A stretch of DNA of 64,000 bases from assembly GCA_003220265.1 (NCBI GenBank), contig QHRW01000106.1:62001-126000 (forward strand), read 5' to 3'. The position numbers were made by a program, and so were the translations under genes. This document shows positions 40,933-50,451 of this stretch, one piece after another. Positions within the stretch are counted from its first letter, which is position 1; every line of letters begins with the position of its first letter. The notes below the pieces were generated by a model. That model did no database searches. It had not been told where the DNA came from and was given only the letters and a program-made list of their open reading frames with translations. Origin of the DNA: Candidatus Rokuibacteriota bacterium. GTDB lineage: Bacteria > Methylomirabilota > Methylomirabilia > Rokubacteriales > CSP1-6.

Positions 40933-41406
40933 CTAGGCGGGGCTCGACGCCGGACACGGCTCGAACGACGACCAGTCCGTGGCCTGGAGCACCGCCTCGT
41001 CCGGCGGGAACGCCGCCTTGAACGTGAACGCGAACGGCGTCGGGCCGTGCTGATCGAGGTGAGCCAGCCGCTTCTTGGCCCACCACAGCGCCGCGTAGAC
41101 CGTCTCCATCCGGGTGAACCATTCGGCCCGGCGGCGCAGCACTTCGGCATGCGCGCTGCGGTAGACGTACGCGCGCAGGTCCTCGAGGCTCCGCCACACC
41201 GACATGTTGAACAGGATCCGGTCGTCGTCGTAGGGGCGCAGGTACGTGGCGTTGCCCTCCGACGTCTGCAGCCGCCAGACGAAGCCGGGGCTGGCGTCGG
41301 CCAGCGCGTTGATCTCGTCCAGGCGCGCCACGAAGTCGGCCATGACCGCACTCTCGAGCGGCCCTTGCATCCGGGCGATGTTCACCTGGGCCAGGTGGGC
41401 GGTCAT
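40933..41406 (-). CDS. DUF3291 family protein
   Basis: This 157-residue dimeric-barrel-type protein has the DUF3291 opening LAQVNIARMQGPLESAVMAD, then NALADASPGFVWRLQTSEGN and the W-rich core VWRSLEDLRAYVYRSAHAEV and AALWWAKKRL. The function of the family is not established. The ATG overlaps the stop of the LLM gene (ATGA), so it may act with that flavin enzyme. Confidence 0.85.
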   Translation of the reverse strand: MTAHLAQVNIARMQGPLESAVMADFVARLDEINALADASPGFVWRLQTSEGNATYLRPYDDDRILFNMSVWRSLEDLRAYVYRSAHAEVLRRRAEWFTRMETVYAALWWAKKRLAHLDQHGPTPFAFTFKAAFPPDEAVLQATDWSSFEPCPASSPA

Positions 41407-42239
41407 CGGATCAGCCCCGCCAGGCTGTCCAGGCGCGGCAGCACGGCGTCGCGCGGCTCGGAGGGCACGCCGAAGATCGCGCGCGAGACGCCGGCGGCCC
41501 GCAGCGCGTCGAGGCCTTCCTTCTTGGGCGGCGCGAAGAAGATGCCGACGTCCACCGACTTGGGATCGCGCCCGGCCTTCTGCAGGCGCTCGCGGAGCGC
41601 GGGAATCTTCTCCACGGGATTCTGATTCGGCCGCATGATCGGCATCCAGCCGTCGCAGAACTCGACGACGCGGTCGAACGTGGTGGGGCCGTCGCCGCCC
41701 ATGATGATCGGCGGGTGCGGCTGCTGCACGGGCTTGGGATCGGCCCAGATCTTGTCGAAGCGCACGAACTCGCCGTGGAACTCCGGCTCCTTCTGGGTCC
41801 AGATGGTCTTCATCGCCAGCACGCGCTCGCGCAGGATCTTCCAGCGCGCCTTGAACGGCGTGCCGTGGTTCTCCATCTCCTCGGCGTTCCAGCCGCCGCC
41901 GATGCCGAAGAGAAAGCGGCCGTTCGAGAGGCGATCGAGCGTGGCCACTTCCTTGGCCGTGGTGATCGGATCGCGCTCGACGACGAGACAGATGCCGGTG
42001 CCGAGCTTGAGCCGCCGCGTCGCCGCGGCGGCCGCCTGCAGCGCGAGGAACGGATCGTAGGAGGACCAATACTCTTTGGGCAGGTTGGGACCGCCCGGCC
42101 ACGGGCTCTTGCGGCTGGCCGGGATATGCGTGTGCTCGGGGATCCACAGCGACTCGAAGCCGCGCTCCTCCAGCGCCCGGGCCAGCTCGTCGGGAGCGAT
42201 CGCGTACGCGGTCGAGAACATGACGACACCGAAATCCAT
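41403..42239 (-). CDS. LLM-class flavin/F420-dependent oxidoreductase
   Basis: This 278-residue luciferase-like TIM-barrel protein has LARALEERGFESLWIPEHTH, LGTGICLVVERDPITTAKEV, SNGRFLFGIGGGWNAEEMEN and IIMGGDGPTTFDRVVEFCDG. This pattern is typical of LLM enzymes, many of which use F420. The substrate is unknown. AAAGGAG upstream supports the ATG at 42239. It is followed by the DUF3291 gene. Confidence 0.92.
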   Translation of the reverse strand: MDFGVVMFSTAYAIAPDELARALEERGFESLWIPEHTHIPASRKSPWPGGPNLPKEYWSSYDPFLALQAAAAATRRLKLGTGICLVVERDPITTAKEVATLDRLSNGRFLFGIGGGWNAEEMENHGTPFKARWKILRERVLAMKTIWTQKEPEFHGEFVRFDKIWADPKPVQQPHPPIIMGGDGPTTFDRVVEFCDGWMPIMRPNQNPVEKIPALRERLQKAGRDPKSVDVGIFFAPPKKEGLDALRAAGVSRAIFGVPSEPRDAVLPRLDSLAGLIR

Positions 42240-42260
42240 GGTTGCCTTCTCCTTTGGTGC

Positions 42261-43631
42261 TTACGGTAACAGGGGCTTGCCGTCGGCGGACGGCAGCGTG
42301 AGCCCCACGCGCCGTGCGAGCGTGGGGGCGATGTCTCGCATGTCGATGAGACCGAGCGCGCGGCCGGCCGGCACGCCGGGGCCGACCACGAAAAACGCGG
42401 CGCGCAGATCGGGCACGTCGGGCAGGTGGCCGTGCTGACCGCCCTGGCCTTTCGTGACCAGGCCGCCCGTAAACCCCGAGGCAATGTGCCAACCCGGCTT
42501 GAGGCCCACGAGGAACGACGCCGTCGGAAATCCGCCGCGCGCGCGGAGCCCATCGGTGTCGAGGACGCGGTCGATGCCGTTCGCGGGATCGCCGGCGAGC
42601 TTCGCGAGGACGTCACGCACCTTCGTCCGCGCCGCCTCGTCGCCGGAGTCCTTCAGGACGATCGCGGCCGAGCCGCCCGAGCTCCACGGCACCGCCGTCC
42701 ACTCGGCGATTCGTCCGCGCTCGATGGTCAGCAGGCCGGCGCTGCGAAAGGCGTAGACGAGATTGAGCTGGTGCTCGGTCTTCGCGAAGCCGTGGTCGGA
42801 GACGATCGCCAGCCACGCGCGGCCGGGGGCGAGCCGCTCGGCCGTCGCGCGCAGGTTGCCGATGATCGTGTCGAGCCGCTCGAGCACCGCGAAGACCTCG
42901 CGGCTGAAGGGCCCCGTCTGATGCTGCTCGTGGTCGAGCGCGATGAGATGCAGCGTCAGCAGCGACGGACGCTTCTTCTCGAGCAGCCACGTCACGAACC
43001 GCGCGTGGCCCTCGTCGTGCTCCGCGCCGAGCCCGCGCGGAAACTCGCCGAGCTCCTTCTCCATCTCTCCCAGGAGGCCCGGCGTGGAGACCAGCCGCAT
43101 CAGCTTGCCGTCACCGGGGCCGCCGTAATGCCAGAACTCGGGGATGTTCCAGTCCACGCGCGCGCCGACGCTCACGGGCCACAGCACGCTGGCCGTCTTC
43201 CAGCCGGCGCCGGCCGCGGCGTCCCACAGCGTGGGCACGCGGATGTCCTCCGCATACCAGTACCAGGCCCTGTCGCCGGTCCGCTCGGGATCGAAGAGCG
43301 TGTTGGCGAAGATGCCGTGCTTCGCCGGCCACACACCGGTCAGCAGCGTCGTGTGACTCGGATACGTCGTGGTGGGCACGACGCCCTGGACGCCCTCGGC
43401 GAAAGCGCCCTCCTTGAGCAAGCGTCGCAGCGCGGGGATCTTCAGGCCGTGCTTGTCGGCGGCGGTGACGTAGTCGGGCCGTAGCCCGTCCACGGAGATG
43501 ATGAGCAGCAGCGGCGCCGGCGGCTGGGCGCCCGCCGGCGCGATCAGCGCGGCCGTGAGCGCGACGAGGAGGAGCGCGAGCGCCAGTCGCCTGACGCGAG
43601 CCGTGGCCACGGCGGTACTATACCGGACCAT
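42261..43631 (-). CDS. Secreted alkaline-phosphatase-superfamily nucleotide pyrophosphatase/phosphodiesterase
   Basis: This 456-residue protein has a signal peptide (LALALLLVALTAALIAPAGA). The metal-binding Asp is in LLIISVDGLRPDY, the Thr nucleophile in VVPTTTYPSHTTLLTGVWPA, and further metal ligands in IALDHEQHQTG, VSDHGF and GGQHGH. This order matches the NPP (ectonucleotide pyrophosphatase) group. It acts outside the cytoplasm on phosphodiester or pyrophosphate bonds. The ATG at 43631 begins the signal peptide. Confidence 0.9.
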   Translation of the reverse strand: MVRYSTAVATARVRRLALALLLVALTAALIAPAGAQPPAPLLLIISVDGLRPDYVTAADKHGLKIPALRRLLKEGAFAEGVQGVVPTTTYPSHTTLLTGVWPAKHGIFANTLFDPERTGDRAWYWYAEDIRVPTLWDAAAGAGWKTASVLWPVSVGARVDWNIPEFWHYGGPGDGKLMRLVSTPGLLGEMEKELGEFPRGLGAEHDEGHARFVTWLLEKKRPSLLTLHLIALDHEQHQTGPFSREVFAVLERLDTIIGNLRATAERLAPGRAWLAIVSDHGFAKTEHQLNLVYAFRSAGLLTIERGRIAEWTAVPWSSGGSAAIVLKDSGDEAARTKVRDVLAKLAGDPANGIDRVLDTDGLRARGGFPTASFLVGLKPGWHIASGFTGGLVTKGQGGQHGHLPDVPDLRAAFFVVGPGVPAGRALGLIDMRDIAPTLARRVGLTLPSADGKPLLP

Positions 43632-44026
43632 GTTGACCGACGCCGGCGAGTGGTGCGGCGAGCAGTCGCTGCTGGCCGGCTGCACCTCCACGGACCGCTC
43701 GCTCCGGTGCGATCGCGCGCTGATCGAGCTCAACTTGGCGGTGCTGCACTCCTACGAGAGGGCCGGCGGCGGCCGCCGGCGCCTTCGACAAGTTCGAGGC
43801 GCTCGAGAACGACGCCGGCCGCGTGGTGCACGCCAGCGGTCGTGGATCGTGCCGGCCATCTCCGGCTGCCTGGAAGATCGAGGGCACCGATTGATCCCTT
43901 TCAAACATCTATTGCCGCCTGGCAGTGAACCTTCTCGGGCACAGTTGGCCCGGCGAATCAGGAAAACGCTTTCAGGGATTGCGCGGTGGGCAGGATGGAC
44001 GTACCTCTAACTCTGAAGTACACCAT
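43632..44026. other. Gene-poor stretch with a possible gene remnant
   Basis: A short stretch near 43715-43830 reads ALIELNLAVLHSYERA, and, after a shift inside the GGCGGCGGCC run, AFDKFEALENDAGRVVHASG, which resembles protein broken by a frameshift. No family is recognised and the rest is not coding. The start region of the phosphodiesterase gene lies at its left end. Confidence 0.35.
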
Positions 44027-44317
44027 ATGGCGATCGAGCGTTCCTCAGGCACCAGCAACGTCATCGACGTGCTCGATCGCGTTCTCGACAAGGGCATCGT
44101 CATCGACGCCTGGGTGCGGTTGTCGCTCGTGGGCATCGATCTCATGACGGTCGAGGCCCGCATCGTCGTCGCCTCGATCGCCACCTACCTGCAGTACTCC
44201 GCGGCCGTCGGCGAGGTCGCCCAGGCCTCGGCCCCGCGCCCGTCCGCCAGCGGCCAGAATCGACTGGTCGGCCGCCGGGTGCCGATTCGCGCGCGTCCAC
44301 CCGCGTTCCCGGCGTAA
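44027..44317 (+). CDS. gvpA: Gas vesicle structural protein GvpA/GvpJ-type
   Basis: This 96-residue protein shows the GvpA core: SSGTSNVIDVLDRVLDKGIV, then IDAWVRLSLVGIDLMTVEAR, IVVASIATYLQYSAAVGEVA. This is the amphipathic shell-forming sequence of gas vesicles and its minor homologues. A basic, Pro-rich tail follows (RRVPIRARPPAFPA). The other gas vesicle genes (gvpN, F, L, K, G) are not in the window, so it may be an isolated paralogue used for something else. Confidence 0.88.
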   Translation: MAIERSSGTSNVIDVLDRVLDKGIVIDAWVRLSLVGIDLMTVEARIVVASIATYLQYSAAVGEVAQASAPRPSASGQNRLVGRRVPIRARPPAFPA

Positions 44318-44326
44318 CATCCTCGC

Positions 44327-44572
44327 GTGGCCAGATTCTTGTTCATCGTGTCCCGGCAGCTTCCGGGGGTGTACGAGCACCTGCGCGAGCAGTTCGGGCA
44401 GGAGCCCAACGTCGAGGTCATCCTGGACCGGCGGAAGGGCGAGCGCCGCCAGCCGGAGGCCAGCGAGCCGCCCCCCGGCGCCGACCGCCGGCACGGCCAG
44501 CGCCGCCGTAACGGGTCGGTCGACGAGCAGCTCCGCGTGATGGGCTACGCGTTCGTGCGCATTCCCGACTGA
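44327..44572 (+). CDS. Small Arg-rich protein following gvpA
   Basis: This 81-residue frame begins at a GTG 10 bp after gvpA. It opens FLFIVSRQLPGVYEHLREQF, contains two basic clusters (RRKGERR and DRRHGQRRRN) and ends VDEQLRVMGYAFVRIPD. The repeated RR-x-G-x-RR pattern is shared with small proteins of unknown role. Its position suggests co-expression with gvpA. Confidence 0.6.
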   Translation: MARFLFIVSRQLPGVYEHLREQFGQEPNVEVILDRRKGERRQPEASEPPPGADRRHGQRRRNGSVDEQLRVMGYAFVRIPD

Positions 44573-44582
44573 CGGGCCAGGG

Positions 44583-46241
44583 TCAGGCGCGGCCTTCGAC
44601 GGCCACGTCGAGAAGGAACGGGCGGCGCCCGGCCAGCGCCTTCTCGAGCGCGGGACGCAGCTCTCCCGGCGCGGTGACGCGCGCCCCCTCCACGCCCATC
44701 CCGCGCGCCAGGTCCACGAAGCCGAGATCGGGCGAGACCAGGTCCATGTGCGGATAGCCGCGCTCGGGCTTGGCGCCGAAGCGCTGCCGGTAGGTGTCCA
44801 TGTTGTGCTTCAGGATCCGGTACTCGCGGTTGTTCAGGATGAGGAACACGACGGCGAGATCGTGATGGGCCGCGGTCCACAGCGCCTGGATGCTGTACAT
44901 CGCCGAGCCGTCGCCCGACACCGCGAGCACCGGGCGGTCGGGGTGCGCGAGCTTCACCCCGAGCGCGCCGGGCAGCGCCTGGCCGATGCCGCCGCCGCGC
45001 GCGCCGACGTAGTCGCACGGCCGCTCGAACTGCACCGTGCGGGCCAGGTCGATGCTGGCCGTGATGGCTTCGTCCACCACGATGGCGTCGGCCGGCAACG
45101 CCGCCTCGATCTCCGCCATCGCGCGGGGGACGGCAATGGGCGTGCGGTCCCAGCGCTTGGCGGCTCGCGCGCGCTGCGCCTCGGCGTCCTGCGCCTTCAG
45201 CGCGCGTAAGGCGTCGTTGCGTCGCGCCGCGGCGTCGCGGAGCGCCGCGCCGCCCTCGCGCTCGACGACGGCGAGCAGGGCCGCCAGCGCGGCACGCGGA
45301 TCACTGACCACGCCGACGCTGACGGGAAGATTGTGGGCCAGCCGCTCGGGCGAGGACTCGACGTGGATGGCCCTGGCGCCGGGCGGCAGCGGCGAGCCCG
45401 GCGCGTACCAGACCTCCTCGAAGAAGGGGCCGCCGACCAGCAGCACGACGTCCGCGCCCTCGAGCGCCGTGCGAATGGCGACGGTGTCGAACGGCAGGCC
45501 GAGGCGGAAATTCGGATGTGCGCTCGGCAGCACCTGGCGCGTCCGGATGCCCTCGCACCAGACGGCGGCGCCGAGCCGCTCGGCCAGCGCCGCCAACTCG
45601 GCGGCGGCGCCCGCCGCGTCGTCGCCGGCCACGATCACCGGCTGCCGGCTGCCGAGCAACAGCTCGGCGGCCGCGCGGATCCCGGCGGGATCCGGCTGCG
45701 ACGCGCGATAGAGGCGGCCGGGCGCGAACGGCTCGACGTCGGTCTCCTGCTCGAGCACGTCGATCGGCAGGGCGACGAACACCGGGCCGGCCGGCGGGTC
45801 GGTGGCGATCTTCAGCGCGCGGTGGAGGATCGGCGCGAACTCGTCGGCGCGCTCCACCTGGACGCTCCACTTGGTCAGCGGCGCCGCCATCGCCACCAGA
45901 TCGTGGCCGAGCACGGGCCCGCGCAGCCGCAGGCGCGTGTCCTGCTGTCCGGCCGTCACGACGAGCGGCGCCCGCGACTTGAGCGCGTTGTAGAGCATGC
46001 CGAGCGCGTTGCCGAGGCCGGGCGCGACGTGGAGGTTGACCACGGCGGTCTTGCCGCTCGCGAGCGCGTGGTAGCTGGCCGCGCCCAGCGCCACGCCCTC
46101 GTGCAGCGCGACCATGTAGTGCAGCTGCGGATAGTCCAGCAGCGCGTCGAGGATCGGGCTCTCGGTCGTGCCGGGATTGCCGAAGACGTATTCCACCCCG
46201 TGACCGATGAGGCTCTCCATCAGGACCTGCCTGCCGCGCAT
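44583..46241 (-). CDS. ThDP-dependent enzyme, benzoylformate decarboxylase-like
   Basis: This 552-residue protein has three ThDP-enzyme domains: the N-terminal Pyr domain with GNPGTTESPILDAL (catalytic Glu), a middle domain (PVIVAGDDAAGAAAELAAL), and the C-terminal PP domain with SGDGSAMYSIQALWTAAHHD and LNNREYR for Mg-ThDP. The GNPGTTE and NNREYRILK details resemble benzoylformate decarboxylase more than acetolactate synthase. It lies 24 bp downstream of a racemase-family gene, giving the order of a mandelate-type route. The substrate is inferred. Confidence 0.85.
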   Translation of the reverse strand: MRGRQVLMESLIGHGVEYVFGNPGTTESPILDALLDYPQLHYMVALHEGVALGAASYHALASGKTAVVNLHVAPGLGNALGMLYNALKSRAPLVVTAGQQDTRLRLRGPVLGHDLVAMAAPLTKWSVQVERADEFAPILHRALKIATDPPAGPVFVALPIDVLEQETDVEPFAPGRLYRASQPDPAGIRAAAELLLGSRQPVIVAGDDAAGAAAELAALAERLGAAVWCEGIRTRQVLPSAHPNFRLGLPFDTVAIRTALEGADVVLLVGGPFFEEVWYAPGSPLPPGARAIHVESSPERLAHNLPVSVGVVSDPRAALAALLAVVEREGGAALRDAAARRNDALRALKAQDAEAQRARAAKRWDRTPIAVPRAMAEIEAALPADAIVVDEAITASIDLARTVQFERPCDYVGARGGGIGQALPGALGVKLAHPDRPVLAVSGDGSAMYSIQALWTAAHHDLAVVFLILNNREYRILKHNMDTYRQRFGAKPERGYPHMDLVSPDLGFVDLARGMGVEGARVTAPGELRPALEKALAGRRPFLLDVAVEGRA

Positions 46242-46265
46242 GCGCCCGCTCCTCTCGTGGATGTG

Positions 46266-47357
<1,092 letters not shown>

Positions 47358-47417
47358 CGGGACCGTATACTACCTCCCCTGACCGCCGGACCCAGGCCAA
47401 TGTCCCAGGAGGACGTC

Positions 47418-48371
47418 ATGCGGACGCTCTGCGTGCTCGCCGCCGTCGCCGTCGCCGCCCTGACCGCCGTCACCGCCGCGCCCGCGCAGGACCTGCCGAA
47501 GGTCACCGTGGCCATGAGCGGGTGGACCGGCTTCGCGCCGCTCACGCTCGCGGAGAAGACCGGCATCTTCAAGAAGCACGGCGTCGACGTCACCATCAAG
47601 TTCATCCCGCAGAAGGACCGTCACCTGGCCATCGCCTCCGGCGACGTGCCGTGCGCGGCGACCACCGTGGAGACGTGGATCGTCTGGAACGCCAACGGCG
47701 TGGCCACGAAGCAGGTCGTCCAGCTCGACAAGTCCTACGGCGCCGACGGCATGGTGGTGCGCAACGGGATCGCGAGGATCGCCGACCTCAAGGGCAAGAC
47801 GGTGGCGGCCTCGGCGCCGGGCACCGCGCCGTATTTCACGCTGGCCTGGATGCTGAAGAAGAACGGCCTCACGGTGAAAGACGTCAGGGTGGCCACGCTG
47901 GAGCCGGGGCCGGCCGCGCAGGCCTTCATCGCCGGCCAGAACGACGCCGCGATGACCTACGAGCCGTATCTCTCGAGCGTGCGCGAGAAGCCGGAGGCCG
48001 GCAAGATCATCGCGACCACGCTCGACTACCCGATGGTGATGGACACCTTCGGCTGCACGCCCAAGTTCATCAGCGAGCAGCCCCGGCTCGTGCAGGGGAT
48101 GGTCAACGCCTACTTCGACGCGGTCGAGCAGGTCCGCGCGAACCCCAGGCCGTCCTTCGAGGTCATGGGCTCGGCGGTGAAGCAGACCGGCGAGCAGTTC
48201 GAGAAGTCGCAGGCCTACCTGCGCTGGCAGGACCGCGCGGCCAACCAGAAGTTCTTCGCGGGTGACATCCAGGCCTTCAGCAAGGAGGCGGCGGAGCTGC
48301 TGCTCGAGCTGGGCATCATCAAGACCGTGCCCGACGTCGCGACCCTCATCGACACGCGCTTCATCAGGTGA
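47418..48371 (+). CDS. ABC transporter binding protein (SsuA/TauA/NMT1-type)
   Basis: This 317-residue protein has a signal peptide (LCVLAAVAVAALTAVTAAPA) and the periplasmic fold of the taurine/sulfonate/nitrate binding group (WTGFAPLTLAEKTGIFKKHG; DLKGKTVAASAPGTAPYFTL). AGGAGG just before the ATG at 47418 fixes the start over one 18 bp upstream. Its stop overlaps the permease start. It likely delivers an organic anion. Confidence 0.92.
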   Translation: MRTLCVLAAVAVAALTAVTAAPAQDLPKVTVAMSGWTGFAPLTLAEKTGIFKKHGVDVTIKFIPQKDRHLAIASGDVPCAATTVETWIVWNANGVATKQVVQLDKSYGADGMVVRNGIARIADLKGKTVAASAPGTAPYFTLAWMLKKNGLTVKDVRVATLEPGPAAQAFIAGQNDAAMTYEPYLSSVREKPEAGKIIATTLDYPMVMDTFGCTPKFISEQPRLVQGMVNAYFDAVEQVRANPRPSFEVMGSAVKQTGEQFEKSQAYLRWQDRAANQKFFAGDIQAFSKEAAELLLELGIIKTVPDVATLIDTRFIR

Positions 48372-49141
48372 GGCCGCTCGTCCCCGTCGCCACCGGGGCC
48401 AAGGTCGCCCTCGGCGTCGCCTTCTTCGTGCTCTTCTTCGCGGCGTGGGCGGCCGCCACCCTCGGCGGCTACGTCAACCGGACGTTTCTCGCCGATCCGT
48501 TCACCATGGTGACCGCCGGCTGGCGGCTGCTGACGGTGCACGGCTTCTACGAGGACATCGGCGTCACCATCTGGCGCGTCTTCGGCGGCTTCGCGCTGGC
48601 CGCCGCGGTCGGCGTGCCGCTCGGGATCGTCATGGGCGCCTACAAGCCGATCGAGGCCTTCTTCGAGCCGTTCATCTCGTTCGCGCGCTACCTGCCCGCC
48701 TCGGGCTTCATCCCGCTGCTGATCCTGTGGGCCGGCATCGGCGAGACCGAGAAGCTGATGGTGATCTTCATCGGCTCCTTCTTCCAGCTCGTGCTGATGG
48801 TCGCGGTCACCGTGGGCGGAACGCGGCGCGACCTGGTGGAGGCCGCCTACACGCTGGGCGCGCGCGCCTCCGGCATCGTGCGGCGCGTGCTGCTGCCGTC
48901 GAGCGCGCCCGTCATCGCCGAGACGCTGCGCCTGGTGCTGGGCTGGGCGTGGACCTACGTCATCGTGGCCGAGCTCATCGGCGCCTCCAGCGGCATCGGC
49001 CACATGATCACCGACAGCCAGGCGCTGCTCGACACCGGTCAGATCATCTTCGGCATCGTCGTGATCGGAATCATCGGCCTCGTCTCCGATTACCTGTTCA
49101 AGACGCTGAACCGGCGGCTGTTCCCCTGGAGCCTGGCCTGA
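48368..49141 (+). CDS. ABC transporter permease (SsuC/TauC-type)
   Basis: This 257-residue permease has about six helices and the EAA loop LVEAAYTLGARASGIVRRVL. It belongs to the SsuC/TauC group. The GTG start overlaps the binding-protein stop (GTGA). It is the membrane unit of the sulfonate/aromatic-acid-like importer. Confidence 0.93.
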   Translation: MRPLVPVATGAKVALGVAFFVLFFAAWAAATLGGYVNRTFLADPFTMVTAGWRLLTVHGFYEDIGVTIWRVFGGFALAAAVGVPLGIVMGAYKPIEAFFEPFISFARYLPASGFIPLLILWAGIGETEKLMVIFIGSFFQLVLMVAVTVGGTRRDLVEAAYTLGARASGIVRRVLLPSSAPVIAETLRLVLGWAWTYVIVAELIGASSGIGHMITDSQALLDTGQIIFGIVVIGIIGLVSDYLFKTLNRRLFPWSLA

Positions 49142-49151
49142 GCGAGCCCGC

Positions 49152-49937
49152 GTGTCGCGTCTCGTCATCGAGGCGGTGAGCCGGATTTTCCACGGCGTGC
49201 GCGGCGGCCCGCCGACGCGGGCGCTGGAGCCGACCTCGCTGGCCGTGGCCGACAACGACTTCATCGGCGTGCTGGGCCCGTCGGGCTGCGGCAAGTCCAC
49301 GCTGCTGCGCATCGTGGCCGGGCTCGACGTGCCGACCACGGGGCGCGTGCTGCTCGACGGCGCGCCGGTGACGGGGCCCGGCGCCGACCGCGGCATGGTC
49401 TTTCAGTCCTACACGCTCTTCCCCTGGCTGACCGTGAAGGACAACATCTGCTTCGGCCTGCGCGAGAAGGGCGTGCCGGCGGCCGAGCAGGAGCGCGTGG
49501 CGGCCCACTACATCGCGCGTGTCGGGCTCGAGGGCTTCGAGCGGCACTACCCGAAGATGCTCTCGGGCGGCATGCAGCAGCGGACGGCGCTGGCCCGCGC
49601 GCTCGCCAACGAGCCGAAGATCCTCCTGCTCGACGAGCCCTTCGGCGCCCTCGACAACCAGACGCGCAGCCTCATGCAGGAGCTGCTGCTCGGCATCTGG
49701 GAGAGCGAGCGCAAGACCGTGCTGTTCGTCACCCACGACATCGACGAGGCGCTCTTCCTCGCCAACCGCGTGGCCGTCATGACGGCGCGGCCCGGCCGCA
49801 TCAAGACCGACCTGGCGATCGACCTGCCTCATCCACGCCATTACACCGTGAAGACCTCGCCGGAGTTCTCGGCCTACAAGGCCCGGCTGACCGAAGAGAT
49901 CCGCGCGGAGTCGATCCGGGCGGCCGCGATGCGGTAG
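49152..49937 (+). CDS. ABC transporter ATPase (SsuB/TauB-type)
   Basis: This 261-residue ATPase has Walker A GPSGCGKSTLLRIVAG, Q-loop MVFQSYTLFPWLTVKDN, signature LSGGMQQRTALARALA, Walker B KILLLDEPFGALD and the switch VTHDIDEALFLANRV. It completes a three-gene importer. The GTG at 49152 starts 10 bp after the permease stop. In taurine/nitrate-type systems such cassettes import small organic anions; here the adjacent racemase/ThDP pair suggests a mandelate-like acid. Confidence 0.95.
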   Translation: MSRLVIEAVSRIFHGVRGGPPTRALEPTSLAVADNDFIGVLGPSGCGKSTLLRIVAGLDVPTTGRVLLDGAPVTGPGADRGMVFQSYTLFPWLTVKDNICFGLREKGVPAAEQERVAAHYIARVGLEGFERHYPKMLSGGMQQRTALARALANEPKILLLDEPFGALDNQTRSLMQELLLGIWESERKTVLFVTHDIDEALFLANRVAVMTARPGRIKTDLAIDLPHPRHYTVKTSPEFSAYKARLTEEIRAESIRAAAMR

Positions 49938-49961
49938 TCTCTACGGGCGGAGGGCGCGGGC

Positions 49962-50432
49962 ATGGCCATGTACTGGCGGGAGATCACGGTCAACTGGGGC
50001 GAGTCGGACCCCTTCGGGCTGGTCTACTACCCGCGCATCGTGGCGTGGTTCAACGACACCGAGCACGAGCTGTGGCGCATCATCGGCTACCCGATCGAGC
50101 AGATGGTCCGCAACGATCGCACCACGTTCGTGATGGGCGAGATCCACTTCCGCTTCATCGGCCCCGCCGCCTACGGCGACCGGATCGTCACCACCATCAC
50201 GCTGGCCGACATCGGCGAGCACACCCTGCACTGGAACTGCAAGGCCAAGAACGCGCTCACCGGCGCCGCCGTCAGCGAAGGGCGGGCCACGCGCGTCTAC
50301 GCGCGGATCATGGAGGACGGCACGCTGAAGGCGCATCCGATCCCCGACGAGATGCTCAAGGCGCTCCGCGAGGTCGGCGACCTCAAGCACCTGCGCGCGA
50401 ACAGCGCCACGCGGCTGCCGAGCGAGCCGTGA
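49962..50432 (+). CDS. 4-hydroxybenzoyl-CoA thioesterase-type hotdog protein
   Basis: This 156-residue hotdog thioesterase has the 4HBT core VNWGESDPFGLVYYPRIVAW (Asp active site) and VMGEIHFRFIGPAAYGD. It hydrolyses acyl- or aroyl-CoA. It follows the ABC operon after 24 bp, so it may act on the same metabolic route as the imported compound. GGAGGG upstream supports the ATG. Confidence 0.88.
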   Translation: MAMYWREITVNWGESDPFGLVYYPRIVAWFNDTEHELWRIIGYPIEQMVRNDRTTFVMGEIHFRFIGPAAYGDRIVTTITLADIGEHTLHWNCKAKNALTGAAVSEGRATRVYARIMEDGTLKAHPIPDEMLKALREVGDLKHLRANSATRLPSEP

Positions 50433-50451
50433 CGCGCCCGGGACCTGCGTC

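Noticed and set aside
40933..42492. 519-residue minus-strand reading frame as one protein
   Set aside because: Only its last 157 codons are protein-like (DUF3291); the rest is antiframe of the LLM gene.
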